A DNA stretch of 26,818 nt from JBBQNY01 sp038255255. GTDB lineage: Bacteria; Pseudomonadota; Gammaproteobacteria; Xanthomonadales; Ahniellaceae. Location: NCBI GenBank assembly GCA_038255255.1, contig JBBSLL010000037.1, positions 1 through 26,818 on the forward strand. The letters run 5' to 3'. The position numbers and the translations under genes were made by a program. The notes beneath the pieces are model-generated. The model saw only the letters and a program-made list of their open reading frames with translations, did no database searches and was not told the DNA's origin. The first letter of the stretch is position 1, and every line of letters begins with the position of its first letter. Positions 25,410-26,818 of the stretch are shown piece after piece.

Positions 25410-26803
25410 TCGAAGCCGTTGGAAAAAATGAATCCCGGTGCCGTGAACTCGAATCCACCGATGTCGACGGCGCCGTCCACCGGTCGCGCGGCAGCGCTGC
25501 CCACCGCGATCAGCGTGCGCTCGGGCGGATGCCGCAGCGGCGGGAACAGGGGGCTGGCAATGGCGAAGGCGACACCCGAGTCCGGCGTCGCGTTGCCCGA
25601 GTCGATCAGGGGGCTGCCTGCGGAGGGCCTGAAATTGAAAGCGGCCGTGTCGACGAATCCCGGCGAGGCGCCGCTGCGCGTCCCGCTCCACGCGGCGGGA
25701 ATGAACGTCGATCCGGTCCTGATCCAGTTGTTGGACCCTGCGACCTGCGACGCGCCGGTGGCCCAGTCGGCCTCCACTTCGCGGACGACCCGCAACTCCG
25801 ACGCCGCGTCGCGCCAGATCACGTTGTTGTGCGCATCCAGCGACTCGATGCCGTCGAACAGCCGGAACACGGTGGTGGCGGTGCCGGCGCCACCCAGGCG
25901 CACGATGGTGTTGTTGGCCACGCGGTAGCGACCGAAGCTCTGGCCCGTCGCGTCTCCCCCAAAACGCATGACCGCACCGAACGCCGAGGTGTGCACGATC
26001 ACGTTGCCCACCACGTCCGAATCCTCGCGCTTGAGTCCCTCGGTCCAGCCGGGCTGCGCGCCGTTGGGATCCGGTCCGATCAGTTCGAGTTCGTGGAAGA
26101 AGCCGCCCTCCAGCCAGTTGTAATAGATCTCGTTGCGCTCGGCGCGGCTCTTGATGAGGTTGCCGCCGTCGCGCGTGTCGTCGAAGCGGCTGTCATGGAC
26201 ATAGCTGTATTGCAGGCGGAACACGGCACCGGGATGCGCAACCTCATCGGTCGCCATGTAGATCGCGTGGTTGCCGACATTCGAACCCGCGTTGAAGACT
26301 TCGGTGTACTCGACCGTGAGCGAGCCCGAATCCTGGTCCGCGCCGAGAATGCCGTGACGCGGACAGTCGTGGACGTACGCATCGCGGATCGTGAGGTCGT
26401 GAGAGTGGTGATACACACAGCGGAACGTGCCCGTGAGCGTGTCGCCGGTGCCGCTCACCTCGAAACCCTCGAACACAACATGGTTCGCCAGCCGGAACTC
26501 GATCGTGTTGGTGCCGCCCTGCAGGTGCGGCCGCTGCCCGTTGACGCGGATGCCGCGCAGGATCACCGGGTTGCCGGGCGCGCCGCCGTCCTGCGCCGGC
26601 ATCACGACGTTACCGGCATAGACCACGTTGCCGTCGACTTCGACGATGTCGCCGGGACCCAGGTCGACCGCCGCGAACAGCGCGTTGAGGTTCGTGTGGG
26701 TGCGCGTGGGACCGACCTGATAGGTCACGGCATTCGCGCTGCCCGCGCCCGCCACGGCGAGCAGGCCGCCCAACCAACGCGTGACAGTCACGAACGTTGC
26801 CAT
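25406..26803 (-). CDS. Secreted right-handed parallel beta-helix protein
   Basis: 465 residues. ATG 26803 follows a strong GGGAGGG site. Signal peptide MATFVTVTRWLGGLLAVAGA with cleavage near SANA-VTYQ (25-26). The mature protein has the stacked-strand pattern of pectate-lyase-like helices: HVVFEGFEVSGTGDTL, HDLTIRDAYVHDCPRHGIL, NEIYYNWLEGGFFHE, DVVGNVIVHTSAFGAVM and YRVANNTIVRLGG, with frequent Asn ladders. Such folds occur in polysaccharide lyases, hydrolases and adhesins; catalytic residues cannot be named, so activity is unassigned. The C-terminus APGFIFSNGFE resembles a short conserved ending I recall from exported proteins of Dokdonella/Lysobacter-like bacteria, perhaps a sorting signal. 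The stop codon TAG belongs to a REP element. Confidence 0.8.
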   Translation of the reverse strand: MATFVTVTRWLGGLLAVAGAGSANAVTYQVGPTRTHTNLNALFAAVDLGPGDIVEVDGNVVYAGNVVMPAQDGGAPGNPVILRGIRVNGQRPHLQGGTNTIEFRLANHVVFEGFEVSGTGDTLTGTFRCVYHHSHDLTIRDAYVHDCPRHGILGADQDSGSLTVEYTEVFNAGSNVGNHAIYMATDEVAHPGAVFRLQYSYVHDSRFDDTRDGGNLIKSRAERNEIYYNWLEGGFFHELELIGPDPNGAQPGWTEGLKREDSDVVGNVIVHTSAFGAVMRFGGDATGQSFGRYRVANNTIVRLGGAGTATTVFRLFDGIESLDAHNNVIWRDAASELRVVREVEADWATGASQVAGSNNWIRTGSTFIPAAWSGTRSGASPGFVDTAAFNFRPSAGSPLIDSGNATPDSGVAFAIASPLFPPLRHPPERTLIAVGSAAARPVDGAVDIGGFEFTAPGFIFSNGFE

Positions 26804-26818
26804 GAGGCCCTCCCGTCG

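Overview
The window is GC-rich, densely coding DNA from a gram-negative proteobacterium. The best fit is Xanthomonadales/Lysobacterales (a Rhodanobacteraceae- or Dokdonella-like lineage). That placement is an inference from gene content and order: EngB GTPase, cytochrome c4, two DsbA-like proteins and an EEP-family hydrolase lie together; there is a plant-type glutamate-cysteine ligase; and GTAG-type REP hairpins sit at gene ends. I could run no database search, so family names rest on motifs and recalled family features.

Layout. 1-2563 (minus): the 5' part of a very large soluble poly-HAMP signalling protein that leaves the window. 2779-4431 (minus): a secreted DUF11-repeat protein with an IPTL-CTERM-like tail, then a 437-bp gap with no gene. 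4869-8224 (minus): a DUF2383 four-helix-bundle protein, a lipoprotein Do/HtrA protease, a stand-alone TfoX C-terminal-domain protein and, overlapping it, free methionine-R-sulfoxide reductase. 8411-14262 (plus): a TMEM175-like channel coupled to bioD, then an RND efflux adaptor and permease. 14347-15257 (plus): an EF-hand protein and a small conserved hypothetical. 15587-17683 (minus): engB then gshA. 17856-21376 (plus): cytochrome c4, a DsbA-like lipoprotein, a soluble DsbA-like protein and an EEP-family hydrolase. 21304-22185 (minus): a TauE/SafE permease. 22230-25235 (plus): soluble lytic transglycosylase, a MAPEG protein and a small conserved hypothetical. 25406-26803 (minus): a secreted parallel beta-helix protein.

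Most of the proteins work in the envelope: oxidative protein folding and electron transfer (DsbA pair, cytochrome c4), periplasmic proteolysis (HtrA), peptidoglycan turnover (Slt), efflux (RND) and thiol/sulfur redox (GshA, MsrC, TauE, MAPEG).

The most unusual content is non-coding. Three copies of a 72-nt hairpin (24-nt arm, 24-nt loop, 24-nt arm) keep a nearly invariant loop while the stems diverge with compensating changes. Two copies form an inverted pair downstream of gshA; the third lies in the 5' region of the lytic transglycosylase gene, next to an apparent 2-nt frame problem at its signal peptide. Separately, GTAG-type REP hairpins at the ends of bioD and the beta-helix gene each supply that gene's TAG stop codon.
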